Part shown: piece by piece, positions 11,398 through 22,688 of the stretch | Position numbering within the stretch: the stretch's first letter is position 1 | How the letters are laid out: each line of letters starts with the position of its first letter | Assembly (NCBI RefSeq): GCF_048544455.1 | Contig: NC_133529.1 | Location: forward strand, 57,448,271 to 57,512,270 | Reading direction: 5' to 3' | Origin: Silene latifolia | Taxonomy: Eukaryota; Streptophyta; Magnoliopsida; Caryophyllales; Caryophyllaceae | Length of the DNA: 64,000 nucleotides | Notes under the pieces: model-generated | What the model saw: the letters and a program-made list of their open reading frames with translations, nothing else | Database searches by the model: none | Told to the model about the DNA's origin: nothing | Program-made: the position numbers and the translations under genes

Positions 11398-11808
11398 AAG
11401 ACGAGCGGATTCGAGCACAAGACGCTCGGATTCCAGCATTTCGGGACGAGCGGATTTAAGGGAAGACTCCCGGATTCTGTTACAGTTAATTTTCCAAAAA
11501 TTTGACGCAGCCAAGACGAGCGTCTCGAGCCCAAGACGCTCGGATTTTCTGAAAGGAGACGGGCGTCTTTTCCCAAAGACGGGCGGATTCTGTGACAGGA
11601 ACCTTTCTTGAAATGTACTTGCAAAAAGACGGGCGTCTTTCTGGAAAGACGAGCGGGTTCTTCAGGACGAGCGTCTTCTCTGCCAGGATGCTCGGATTCT
11701 TCAACAGTCCCAAAATTTCAATTTTACAGCTTAAGTGGACGGACGGATTCTGCCAAAGACGCTCGGATTCCAGCAGGACGGGCGGATTCCAGGGAAGACG
11801 CTCGGGTT
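11398..11808. repeat. Phased palindrome array upstream of env-like ORF
   Basis: Dyads such as AAGACGAGCGGATT, AAGACGCTCGGATT and AAGACGGGCGGATT start at 11398, 11419, 11443, 11463, 11513, 11533, 11556, 11576, 11626, 11646, 11664, 11685, 11736, 11756, 11775 and 11795. Partners are 20-21 bp apart; pairs are separated by about 18-24 or 50 bp. Sequence between dyads is unrelated. Confidence 0.85.
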
Positions 11809-12071
11809 CCTTGCTGCGGATTTTCCTTTGATTTCCTTGACTTCGATAAATGCTTCCCCACACATGAAGATTGGTTCCTTCCTTCATTCAAAATTCGTTA
11901 GTGACCCTCCCTCACTTACTCTCATGGAAAGAATTTATGTTTATAATTAAAGGAATGCAACAAAATTATAAATACAAGTTAGAGGGTTAGTATATTTACA
12001 AGTGGTGGTTTAGGGAGGACTCCACCAAACTCTCCCTTTTCATGATTCTTTCAAGGATGAGGAGGCCCGAG
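11809..12071 (-). other. Athila post-pol spacer
   Basis: No ORF. The block GAGAGTTTGGTGGAGTCCTC (minus strand, near 12010-12030) matches the sequence directly after gag-protease in the plus Athila (16950 onward). It therefore marks where pol normally ends. Confidence 0.7.
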
Positions 12072-12258
12072 TTAGGTGACCTCGACCTCTCCAATAAATG
12101 CCCCCTCATAGTATGGCTTCAATCTCGGACCATTGACCTTGAACTTGCTTCCATCTTCCGCCTTGATTTCAAAATCCCCATATTTTCCAACTTCGGTTAT
12201 CACATAGGGACCCATCCATCTATAGTTCAACTTTCCCGGAAAGAGTTGGTAGCGGGAA
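12072..12258 (-). pseudogene. Athila integrase C-terminus, severed fragment
   Basis: Minus-strand frame ending with TAA at 12072-12074. It contains SRYQLFPGKLNYRWMGPYV, the C-terminal integrase motif of Ty3/gypsy elements, and YEGAFIGEVEV at the end. Its upstream part lies at 32163-34319 beyond the inserted plus Athila. The two parts meet at the GGGAA target duplication. Confidence 0.85.
12254..12258. repeat. Target-site duplication GGGAA, left copy
   Basis: GGGAA here and at 32163-32167 directly flank the plus Athila LTRs. Confidence 0.9.
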
Positions 12259-12605
12259 TGATGTGACCATAATTAGCGCATATTTAGTCCCCGAATTAGC
12301 CTTGTTCCCATGCTTTTTAGTGCATATTTGGGTCATTTATTGTCTTTAGTTCTTTGTTTTGCATATTCTTTGAGGTTTTGTGTCCTTGGTAGGAAAGGAG
12401 TGCAAACCTTGCATTTTTATGGCAAAATGAGGCTAAATTGATTTAATTCAATGACCAAGCATCAAGGAGAGACAAGATTAGAAGGCCTTTATACATACTA
12501 TAGTAGTTGGGCAATGATAAGAAAAGATCCTTGCATCCCCAAGGAAATCCCCAAGGATTTTATGAAGAAAAGGGAAGAAAAGAAGAAGAAACAAGACTGA
12601 GCAGC

Positions 12606-12772
12606 AATCCGTGCGGATTGCCAAGAAGACGCCCGTCCTCCACCTTGACAATCCGTGCGTCTTCTACCAAAGACGCCCGGGCAGCAGCCACCATAAGACG
12701 CCCGTCTTCTCCCAAAGACGCCCGGGCAGAGACACAGGAATCCGGCCGTCTCGTGACTAAGACGCACGGATT
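12606..12772. repeat. Phased palindrome array in U3 (8 sites)
   Basis: Dyads start at 12606 (AATCCGTGCGGATT), 12626, 12650, 12670, 12695 (AAGACGCCCGTCTT), 12715, 12739 and 12759 (AAGACGCACGGATT). Steps are 20, 24, 20, 25, 20, 24, 20, so gaps between 14-mers alternate 6 and 10-11 bp. The array ends about 140 bp before the TATA box. Confidence 0.9.
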
Positions 12773-12909
12773 CCAAGACAGCGCAAATTCGTTTCTTCAA
12801 GCTTCAAGAAAGATGTCCATCCTTCAGAAAATACCGGCGTTTCCTTAAGTAGGGACTTAATCGTCATTTAAGCCCTTAGTTAACCCTAATGCATCCACCT
12901 AATTTCCAC

Positions 12910-12917
12910 TATAAATA
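12910..12917 (+). promoter_or_regulatory. TATA box of plus Athila 5' LTR
   Basis: TATAAATA in CCACTATAAATACCCC, conserved in all Athila LTR copies here. Confidence 0.7.
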
Positions 12918-14003
12918 CCCCATTAGTCTAATTGGAACAGCATGTTCTTCTTATCAATTCTTAGAGTAGTTAATATCAATCAAATCTCTCTTTAGTTTTG
13001 TAATCAACAATTAATCAAGTTTTAATACAAGTTTTATTTCCTTAATCTCCCTCTTGTTCATCCTTTATTTTGGGTAATTGAAGATTATTTGGGTTATTAT
13101 TGAGAGATTGACAATCTCTCAATCAAGCATCAAGTACTTCTTTTATTCTTTGCTTTATTATTGGAATCATTAGTAGGTATAATTCTCTTAATCCCTTTTT
13201 AATTATTGTTAATTACTTTCATTTATTCATCATGTTTTACTTTGTTGGTATGATTGACAACCTTGCTAGCATGTTCAACATGATAATGAGTGAGTAGTCA
13301 CCTAGCTAGGGTTAATGGGTAATTAGGGGAAACCAACATGGGGAATGATTCATGCTTAAATTAATATGCTTTCATGGTTTATTTGCTTGCTTGTTTTGAT
13401 CTCAACTCATGCACATGTTATGTTTGATGAAATGCGAGCCTATGAATCCTTACATTTTTTTACCCATCACCTATCTTTTCAATGAGACTTGTAAGACATA
13501 AACCAACTCGAGTCTCATTAGAGCATGCATGTTGTTGAGTAGGAAAGACTAAGTCGACTTGTAGGTGTTGTACAATCTAATCGATTCGGCTCCGGGACCC
13601 AAACTTTCATAGGATTGTAAGATATAACCCAACTCAATCCATCATAACAATAATTGCTTGCTTATAATTTGAGAACATGTTTGTATGATCAATTCCCATG
13701 AATCCCCTATGACCCCATGACACCCTAGTGCTTTTTATCAATTGTTTACAACCCTTTTTAATTCATCTTGCTTGTTTACTTTCATTGCTATTTAGTTTAG
13801 TGACCTTCTACATCAAACAAAATTGTGACACCCCTAAGACACCACTAGTCTCAATAGAAATCTCATCTCAATTCCCGTCCCTTGGGATCCGACCTTTACT
13901 TGCCTCTTTACTAATTGTAGAGTTGTTTGTGAAGCTATAAATTGTGTTTTGGTCTAGGTGCTCCGAACGACAAGTTACCGAAAAGATTTAGTCCGCCCAA
14001 AAA

Positions 14004-14021
14004 TGGCGCCGTTGCCGGGGA
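14004..14021 (+). other. Primer-binding site, tRNA-Asp
   Basis: TGGCGCCGTTGCCGGGGA, four bases after the LTR, complementary to the 3' end of plant tRNA-Asp including CCA. This is the standard Athila primer. Confidence 0.9.
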
Positions 14022-14139
14022 CGGTGTTAACTTGATTTAGATTTTCTTATATTGTTATTAGTTGTGTCTTTCTTTGTCTTGAGGAAGTAAAACTCCTCAA
14101 GGTTTGTTCTAATTATTTTCGAGTTGTTTGATATTTTGC

Positions 14140-16939
14140 ATGTCTAGGTGGTCACAAGGTGATTTGTTCCCTTTTGATCGTGAAATTGAAAGAACTTTGA
14201 CAACCAATAGAAGACTTGCTAGGAGAAATTTGAGAGGTATTAGTGAGGTTGTAGATATTCAACCAACTATTGAGTTCATCAACCCTTTTTGCAAGAGAAA
14301 GTGAGGAGAACTCAACACAAAATACAACACAAAATCAACCCACAATGCCTAAGTTTTCATCACATTCCGTACCCACCGAGGAGAACCTACCCAATAGTAC
14401 TCCCACACCACAACATTTGACCGGAAATTTCATTGCTAAATCCGCATTTATCCAATTAGTCGAAAGAAGCCAATTTGGGGGGATGCCTAGTGAAGACCCT
14501 CATTCTCATATGGAAACCTTTTGTGACTATTGTGATGCAATTTCTCAAACCGGTGTAACTCAAGATCAAATTCGATGGGTCATATTTCCTTTTTCTCTAA
14601 TTGGCACCGCGGAACAATGGTTGAAGGGCCTTGATAAGGCCACTCTCGGAATTTATTCTTGGAAAAAGTTGGCTCTAGCTTTCTACAAAAAATTCTGCCC
14701 ACCGGAAAAGACTAACATGCTAAGAGCTCAAATTACGGGTTTTATGCAAAGGGATGAAGAATCTTTGTATGAAGCTTGGGAGCGGTTCAAAGAAATTTGT
14801 CGCTCATGTCCTCATCATGGACTTAGCGAGTGGTTCTTGGTATAACAATTTTGGAACGGTCTATATGAAGATTCAAGGAACATTCTCAACATGGGATCAA
14901 ATGGAATGTTCACCGAAGTTGATGACAATCAAACTTGGAACAAAATTGAGGAAATGGCGGTCCATAACTCACAATATAGTAGACCTCGCAAGGCTACTAG
15001 AGGAGGAAAGCATGAAGTGGACTCCGTTACTCAATTGGGTGCTCAACTTAGTGCTCACATTGATACAATCAATTTGAAGTTTGAAAAGGCTATGGCTAGA
15101 CTTGAAGAAGCCTCAAAATCACCAAAACATCATGTTAATGCCATGACGGCATCTTCATCAATCCCAAGTGGGATATGTGAGAATTGTGGAACTTTGGGAC
15201 ATGACCAAAGTGAATGTAGGGGAACAAATGAACAAGTGAATGCTTTCCAAGCATACAAAAGTGGTACCCCTTATTCCAACTATTACAATGAAAACACCAA
15301 ATTCCATCCAAATCTCTCATACAAAAGCCAAAATGTTCAAAACCCTCAAACAACATACACCCCACCTCCCATGAGAAACCAAAATCAAAGACCCTTTTAC
15401 AACCAAAACCAAGGTTACCAAAATCAAAATCCATACAATCAACAAAATGACCAAGGTTTTGATGTTCAAAAAGCGGTCCTCCAAATGCAAAAGAATCAAC
15501 AAGAATTTTTCACTCAAATGCGAAAAGATAGTCAAGCAAAGGAAACCACCATCAACAACATTCTAGCTCACACCAAAATGTTGGAAACCCAATTGACTCA
15601 ACTAGCATCTTCAAGCTCACAAAGACAACAGGGGCAATTACCACCTCAAAGTAATCCCCCAAGACATGAAACGGTTAGTGCCATTCACTTGAGAAGTGGT
15701 ACAAGGTATGAAGCACCGAAGAAGCAAGTTGAGGATGAAGTTGTGGAAGCTAGTGATAAGGAAGAAATTGTGCAAAACTCCAAGGATAGAGAACCATCAA
15801 AAGAAGAAATTTCAAAGAAAAATGAAGACAAGGTCAAGGAGAAGGAGCCCATTGTGATTAGACTTCCTTTTCCAAGTCGTCAAGCCAAGCCCAAATTTGA
15901 TGACCAACTTGGAAAATTTATGAAAAGAGTGAAGAATTTGGAAGTCTCAATTCCTTTCCCGGAATTAATCAATCACGTACCGGCCTATGCGAAATACATG
16001 AAATACATCCTCACAAAGAAGAAGTCGATCCGGAAGCTTGAGACTATCGCCTTCACTAAGGTAAGTAGTGCAATACTTCAAGGTTGTTCACCTCCAAAAC
16101 TCAAGGATCCGGGAAGCTTCTCAATACCGTGTACCATTGGCGACACCACGATCAACAAAGCCTTATGTGATCTAGGGGCTAGTGTGAGTGTTATGTCGTA
16201 CTCGGTGAGTAAAAGGTTGGGGATGGGAGAGCTTAAATGCACCAATATTACACTCCAAATGGCCGATAGATCGACGAAGACACCATTAGGGATATGGGAA
16301 GATGTTCCCGTAAGAATTGGGAAATTTTTCATCCCGATGGACTTTGTCATTGTTGATATGGAAGAAGATTCCAACATTCCAATCATCCTAGGAAGACCTT
16401 TCTTACACACCGCAGGTGCGGTGATTGATGTAAAACATGGAGCGCTCACTCTAGAAGTGGGAGATGAGAGTATAACTTTTAATCTTGACAAGACTACGAG
16501 AGCTCCCTGTTTGCATGAACCATGTTTTATGATCGATCATTATAGCCGGAAGGATGATAGGAAGAAGTCGGAACTCCAATGGAAGAAGAAAATTGAAGAT
16601 GCTCCATTCAAAGAGCAAGTGAATTGTAACAAAGAGAGCTTGCAAAGCTCACCAAAGTCAAGCAATGAAGAAGATGGCCTCATTGGCCAAGAGAAGGAAA
16701 TGGGAGAGTTGTCTCCATCAAATCAAGAGATCTTTAGTGATCAAGTGGATGAAGTTTGTGGTCTTTGGGATGACGAATTTGAAGGGATTTTCAATCCCTA
16801 CATTGGTAATGCTATCGATCAAGACCGAAAACAAGGGCAAAGGTCTATCGAAGACCTCTATCATGATAATGAACAAGCTTTTGATTACTTTTTCAAGGTG
16901 TTGAGCAACATCAACAACACATTGGACATGCCCCCTTGA
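14140..16939 (+). pseudogene. Athila gag-protease, no pol
   Basis: Gag builds the particle; protease processes it. The ATG at 14140 (MSRWSQGDLFPFD) fits the leader position. The frame then shifts near 14270 and continues with the Athila capsid signature FGGMPSEDPHSHMETFCDY and LIGTAEQWLKGLD. A TAA at 14843-14845 (from a CAA codon, between FLV and QFWNG) is a nonsense change; the same frame resumes at once. The zinc knuckle CENCGTLGHDQSEC is at 15175-15216, followed by an Asn/Gln-rich stretch. Protease has the Athila-style catalytic CDLGASVSVM near 16165 and IILGRPFLHT. The ORF ends at 16939 with NNTLDMPP and is followed by post-pol sequence. RT, RNase H and integrase are missing. Confidence 0.9.
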
Positions 16940-17236
16940 CATCTCATCAAGAATGAGAGTTTGGTGGAGTCCTCCCTAAACCACCATTTGTAAATATTTC
17001 TAACTCCCTAACTCGCATTTCAATTCTTGTATTGCATTCTTGTTATTTTTGGATTTTTATGCTTTGATCAAGATAATTATCATGTTTGAGAGAAGTGAGG
17101 GAGTGACTAATGATTTCAATTGATGTGTAGTGCTTTAGCTTAGTGTGGGGATAGCAATTGCCTAGGCTATCCATACCTTAGTAGTGCCCCCATAATGTAA
17201 ATGACGAGGGATATGCAAAGTACACGGATGGAACTG
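16940..17236 (+). other. Post-pol spacer joined directly to protease
   Basis: Non-coding. GAGAGTTTGGTGGAGTCCTC near 16953 matches the sequence after integrase in the host Athila. This marks the 3' breakpoint of the pol deletion. Confidence 0.75.
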
Positions 17237-17619
17237 AATCCGGGTAAAAGGGGTAGAATCCGAGCGGTTTCAGGAGAATCCGCTCGTCTTCAAGCAATCC
17301 GGGCATATTGGGCAGAAGACGCCCGTCCTTCTGAGCTGAATTTTTGAAATTTTGTGACGGTTAACGAATCCGGGCGTCCTGCAATAGAATCCGCCCGTCT
17401 TTAGAAAGACGCCCGTCCTGCAAGAGAAGACGCCCGTCTTTTTAGCTGAGGAAAACAAGAAAAATCCCTGTAAAGGAATTCGCCCGTGTCCTCTGAAAGA
17501 CGCCCGTCCCGCATTTTCAAATCCGCCCGTCTTTGTTCAAATCCGCCCGTCTTTAGGCGAGAATTCTGAAACCCAGAAAAGGCAGAATCCGGGCGTCCCG
17601 AAGAAAAGCCGCCCGTCTT
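17237..17619. repeat. Phased palindrome array upstream of env-like ORF
   Basis: Dyads start at 17237, 17257, 17277, 17296, 17316, 17367, 17388, 17406, 17427, 17477, 17497, 17520, 17540, 17586 and 17606, for example AATCCGCCCGTCTT and AAGACGCCCGTCTT. Most neighbours are 20 bp apart (range 18-23), with larger gaps where sites seem lost. A TATA box follows at 17650. Confidence 0.85.
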
Positions 17620-17649
17620 CCCCCTGCATTTCAAATTTTTCGGGTTCAT

Positions 17650-17655
17650 TATAAA
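17650..17655 (+). promoter_or_regulatory. Internal TATA box before env-like ORF
   Basis: TATAAA in CATTATAAACCCCC, 31 bp after the last palindrome and about 310 bp before the env-like ATG. Compare TATAAATACCCC in the LTR. Confidence 0.5.
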
Positions 17656-17964
17656 CCCCCTCCCACATTCATTTCTTCATTCCTTCATTCATAACACTAC
17701 CCATAAACCCCATAACTCCAAAACCCTCATCCTCTCCATTACAAAAACAAGATTCCTCAACAACATTCACCAAAATCAAATCAAAACATCCTTTTAACAA
17801 CAAATTAATCACTCCTCTTTCAACAAAAATCAAAACCAAGCACAAAATCTTCAACCTTTGAGTCAATTTTTGAATTTATAAAGGCAAAGCCTTTCATCTT
17901 TAAATCGATTTGGGTATGTACTTGAAAATTGAAGATTTTCACTCTTTTCTTGGTTTATTCATCA

Positions 17965-19551
17965 ATGGCAAGGACAAAGGGAGCAACAAAAGCACCAAAG
18001 GCAAAGGCACCAAAGGCAAAGGCACTCTCATCAAGACAAAAGAGTCTTCAAGCAAAGAAAGCTTTGGCTATGGTGGTAGCTAGCCCAAACTTGGAAGTGC
18101 AACAACAATAACCTCCCATGGAAGCAACAACATCTACTACTCCGGAAATTGCTCAACTTTCGAATTATCTGGAGGTAATTTTCATTTCCAAATCCCATAA
18201 GGACACTTTTGCCAAGTTTGCTAGAAAATCATTTCTATCCACCAAGTTTATTTGTGAATATGCCTTAGATAAGTTGGGTGTCCTTGAGCAAACTAGAGCC
18301 TTCTTTAAAGCCATGGGGTTGGAAAAATTGTTTACAACAAAAGAATTGACATACCCCTCCCTTACCTTAGAATTTTTGAGTTCTTTGAAAGGTAACAAGG
18401 TTGAGACTATGGAAAGCATCGAGTTTCGCCTAGCTAATGTGAGTAGGCGCATCTCCTTTGAGGAAATGGGTAAAGCTTTGGGTCTTAGCGATTCACCGAG
18501 TTATTTTAAGAATGTTGGCAAGTATGACCCGGACCCTCTTTACGAGGCGATTTCCGGAAGGAAATTTGAGAACTATCATGCTAGTCGCGCTCTATTAGTC
18601 CACCATCCGGGCATTAGAGTGTGGCACAAGGTCATAGGGAACACCATCATTGCAATAAAAGACACCAACCATTTCACCAAACTCGATTTTGTTCTTCTTG
18701 AGTCGGCTTTGAACATTGGAAGGGAATTCACCAAGCCTTTCAACTCTCTAAGGCTTTTGGTGGATAGATGGCTAAACATTTATTGTGGGAAGCAAGGCAC
18801 TACCGTTATTGTGAATGGAGGTCTAGTCACTATTTTAGCTAAATTCTTTGATCCGAACTTCAACAAGGATATCAAGTATGTGGCGAAAAAAGGTGGTCAT
18901 CTCATTGATATTGATACTTTGATAAACAAATACAAGTGGGTCTCTCACAACCCTCTTGACACCAAGTATGGATGGCTCACTAGTGAGGCTAGATATTTTA
19001 CTTTGCCTTCGAATATTTGTCATTTAAGTGTCCACCGGACCAACTATCTACTTCCCCTATCAAAAGAGGCCGAATACATTATCCGACAACAAAAGGGTGA
19101 AATTTAAATGCCCTCCTCTTCCATTGTCACACCACCCTATCCTTTCGCGTACCAAGAGTTCAAACCCGAAGGTGTTGAAGCAAGCAAAGATTATATGACT
19201 CTTCTTATGCAAGAGATGCACAAGCAAGCCTTCAAGGACCAGAAAGATGCTTACTTAGCCCAATATCCACCCCTCCTTCACTTAGCTAGGCAAGGACTAC
19301 TTGACCCTTCATGTCCTTTGCCTAGTTGGGCGGATAGGGAAGTCTTCTTTCCGACTGCATCTAGGGGTGAGTTTCCGGGTGACAATGAGGTTGTCGGTGA
19401 TGAAGAGGTTGATGATAACATTGATGAAGAAGCTAGTGAAGAAGGAGAAGAGGATGATGAGCAAGGTGAACAAGAAAGTGAAGAGGGAAGTGGTGATGAG
19501 TCCACTTCTAGTGAGGAAAATGATGATAGTGATGATATGATGGAGGATTAG
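17965..19551 (+). pseudogene. Athila env-like / ORF-1-type protein, two stops
   Basis: One frame runs from the ATG at 17965 to the TAG at 19549-19551 with two internal stops: TAA at 18109-18111 (in a CAA run) and TAA at 19105-19107. The N-terminus MARTKGATKAPKAKAPKAK is Lys/Ala/Pro-rich. The domain from 18118 contains LTLEFLSSLKG, IEFRLANVSRRISFEEMGK and LDFVLLESALNIG, shared with the minus copy at 9596-11145. The C-terminal part (19108-19551) starts with a PPYPFAYQEF motif and ends in a long acidic Glu/Asp/Ser run. The ORF could also start at 17929 (MKIFTLF). The role is unknown; the position matches the Athila env-like slot, but no clear fusion or membrane segment is visible. Confidence 0.75.
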
Positions 19552-21405
19552 CAAGCTTTGGAGGCTCCTACGCTCTCGAGGTTTGTTCTACTTCTTTCTT
19601 TGTTTTAATTATTTATCTTGATCATTGTTGGAGTAGTCTTAGCACCATAGAGGACTAACACCCCGGCCCCATTGAGGTGTTCTCATTTTATTGTTCCCAC
19701 CTTTTGAAAATCCAAAATGACAAATTTAGTTTCATGCATTGCATCGTGTGAGCATGAACTACACCCAACCTTAGGACATTAGCAATAATGTCTAGGTCGG
19801 TTTGGGGAAGTACATGCATACACAACGGGAGGTAATATAAATTATCCTCTCCGTCATAAACAAAAACCTTGCATCATGTAGTGTAGACTAGTGTAGCTTG
19901 CATTTAGTGTAGAATTCATGCATCATGCTTGCATGATTTCCCATCATTTTGGCCATTGAGGACAATGCCCATATTAGTATGGGGATGGAGAATTCTAACT
20001 TAACTTTTATTCAAAAATCCAAAAAATTTGAAAAATTTCGAAAAACCATAAAAATTTGAAAATTGAAAAACCAAAAACAAGTTCATTTCCTTTGTAGTGT
20101 AGTCATGTATATATTGTATATATTGTGTTTGTTCTATCCTTGTTCACATTGATCGACTACGCCACATCCGAGACATGAGGATATTGAAGACCGCATGGTA
20201 TGATCTTTCCAATCTCCTTTTTCCTCTTTATGTTAATGACTATGTGGCTTTATTTTGATTGATGCGGTATAACAATGTGAACTTAGGACTTGCATTTAGT
20301 TTATATGTCATATTAGTTGGTAGAATCACTTGCATTAGGATGTATATAATAGTTGCATCATGGCATATAGTTGCATTTAGATGAAATGTTTTGAAAAGTG
20401 CCTAATTGGGAACTTTGACAAGAGCAATTAAGCCATTACAAATACTTTTTCAACTTAAGACTTCGCCTACTAGAATGGATGTAAAACACCCTAGATTGTG
20501 TCATACTAGTGTCTTTTGACCCATGACCCAAAACCTAGTCAAGGGTTTGCATGTGAGTCACCTATCCAACCCAGTGATGCGATGTGGACTTGGTTAACTT
20601 GTCTAGGTGACCTTGATTGACCTTGTGGTATGGCAACCCAAAAATACTTTCTATCAATAAGTTTGAAGTGCTCATTTAAAAGATTTTGTATGTGGAAACG
20701 TTTTATTGCCAAGGAAACCTCAAATGTTATGAAATGTTGAAATATTGAGAATTTTAGTTGTTTTGATGGAGGCGTACCACTTCGATATGCTTTGGAGAGG
20801 GATCCATTGAATTGGGTCCCCACACGGTTGTGAATTCAACCGCCCAAAGACAGAGTGACTATCACCCCGAAAAGCTATTGTCTAGAGATTAACCGGTTGC
20901 CTAATAAGCGATTGGTGAAAGCAAAGGACATTAGCACGGAAGGGACAAACCCCATCTCTAATTTTTGAAATGTGAAAATTGAATGAGGTCAATTTTTGAA
21001 TGCTAGTCATATCCACCCTTGTTTACAACGATTTGAGCATTTCATTCCCAAAAAGCCTTTTTGTCAAGCCACCTTGTCGAGCTTGGGACGATCCACGACC
21101 TTTACTTTTGTACAGAACTCGAGACTTGTCATGTCATATACTACTAGCATCATGGGGATCATCATTCCACGCCATCCGATCGCTCTTGACGAAAGTATTT
21201 GGAAATTGAGGACGAAAGTAGTCTAGTTTAACACCATTTGGAGGTGATTTAGTGCCATCCTCTTAGCCTTAGTGATTTGTTGAACTAGTATTTGTGACGG
21301 AATATATGCTCTTAAATTTGTTCTCTTTTAGTTGACTCCGCCACTTGATGAGGAAGTGGCTATTCCTTTTGTAGATGCATCCATTATTTGATTTTGTGTG
21401 CTTAA
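19552..21405 (+). other. Plus Athila 3' UTR, left part
   Basis: No supported ORF. Homologous to 7770-9595 in reverse. Includes an A-rich low-complexity stretch near 20010-20080. It is interrupted after CTTAA at 21401-21405 by the copia insertion and resumes at 30209. Confidence 0.8.
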
Positions 21406-22672
21406 TGTTGGAATATGTGTCCTCCGACAATAATGCGATCACGACTGTTGATCATGATGATCACATGTTTAAGTCTCATTAAAATGAATACAATTGGGAA
21501 GTAATATTGTTACTGTCAACTGGTCAACATATATCGGTAATGATTGGCTAACTAGAGTTTGACATTACTGTCGTGTGACGGTGGTGATCAGTTGACCCCC
21601 TAGGTCATACCTAAAGGGCAATACTCTTAATTGATTATTTAATTAATCGTATAATGTTGCGAGTTAATTAAATTACTTGAAAATTGACGGACGATTTTGG
21701 AAGTAAAATTTACGTATCATATTGAAATGTGATTAAATAAGATACGGTCTGAGTAATTGAATTGTATCATTACTCGGATGAAATAATTGTTTAATGTAAC
21801 AATTAAATTGAATGAATTGTTATAAATACAATCAGTTGTAATTTATAAATGGTAAAATATTTTGGCACAAGTAATTATAAAATTACTAAGTCGATTTTTG
21901 TATGTGACGTATTTTTGATAATACGTTGATTTTTAATATATTAAAAATACATAACAAATTTATATCACATATGACATGTGACATATTGACAATTGACAAA
22001 AAAATAATATGGAATCCATATTATTAAGTGGGCCGAAAATTAGAGGGTTGTGAGCTAATTATATGTTGATTGTAATTAGTGGAAGGCATGATGATTGCAC
22101 TAGTCACTAGCCATGCAAGCCTATTGTTCATTGTGAAGAACAATTTTTCCATGCATTGGCTCCCCTAAAGCTCTCCTCTTACACGGTTTTGGGGAGAAAA
22201 ACCATCATTGTTTTTCTATAATTTTTACCTAATAATATACTAAGTGTAGTGTATTATTCATTTATTCCATCCATCATCCAAAATACAATTTTAGAGAGAA
22301 TAAAAATCCTCCTCTCTTTCTCTCTAAAAACCGAAATATTCAAAGTGTTAAAAATATTTTGGTTCAATTTTCTTCTTGATTAATATTATACTAGTATTTG
22401 TAATATTAATTAAATTAAGAGAAAGCCTTGGGTATAAAGCTTAGGGAGAGATCTTATACTTAGATCTTGTTCATCCATAAGGGAAAGCTCAAGATCAAAA
22501 GAGAAAGGTGATCTCTTTTGTGCCCTAATAACCGAAAATCACCAATGTAAGGACATGATTTCTCCTCTATTTTATTATTGTTTGCATGCATAAAATCCGT
22601 TTTAATTTTATGACAAATTAATTTAGACATATTTGAGTATGTTAGTATGTATATGAATCTACATTTCCTTCA
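21406..22672 (+). mobile_element. 5' LTR of gag-only copia element
   Basis: Starts TGTTGGAATATGTG and ends ...TTTCCTTCA, followed by the primer site. It differs from the 3' LTR by scattered substitutions and small indels, mostly in the first 250 bp. Confidence 0.9.
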
Positions 22673-22674
22673 AT

Positions 22675-22688
22675 CGGTATCAAGAGCC
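22675..22688 (+). other. Primer-binding site, initiator tRNA-Met type
   Basis: CGGTATCAAGAGCC resembles the copia site TGGTATCAGAGCC, with one extra A. It lies two bases after the LTR. Confidence 0.7.

Larger units (their letters stand above)
12259..13999 (+). mobile_element. Plus Athila 5' LTR
   Basis: Starts TGATGTGACC and ends ...GTCCGCCCA, followed by AAAA and the primer site. It has the same length as its 3' partner. U3 carries the array at 12606-12772; TATA is at 12910. Confidence 0.9.

Noticed and set aside
12606..12772. CRISPR-like appearance: short palindromic repeats with unique spacers
   Set aside because: Repeats of 14 bp with 6- and 10-bp gaps in a plant LTR, with no cas genes. 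The likeness is superficial.
12498..12848. Open frames on both strands across the palindrome arrays, repeated at 30606-31011, 35763-36168, 40594-41152 and 43443-44016
   Set aside because: They lie in U3 of LTRs, change frame between copies and encode only the dyad repeats (KDAR/RPSS-like peptides).
14004..14021. Match to tRNA-Asp sequence
   Set aside because: It is only the 18-base complement of the tRNA 3' end, a primer site, with no tRNA body around it. The same applies at 5833, 42292, 45166, 48721 and 50914.
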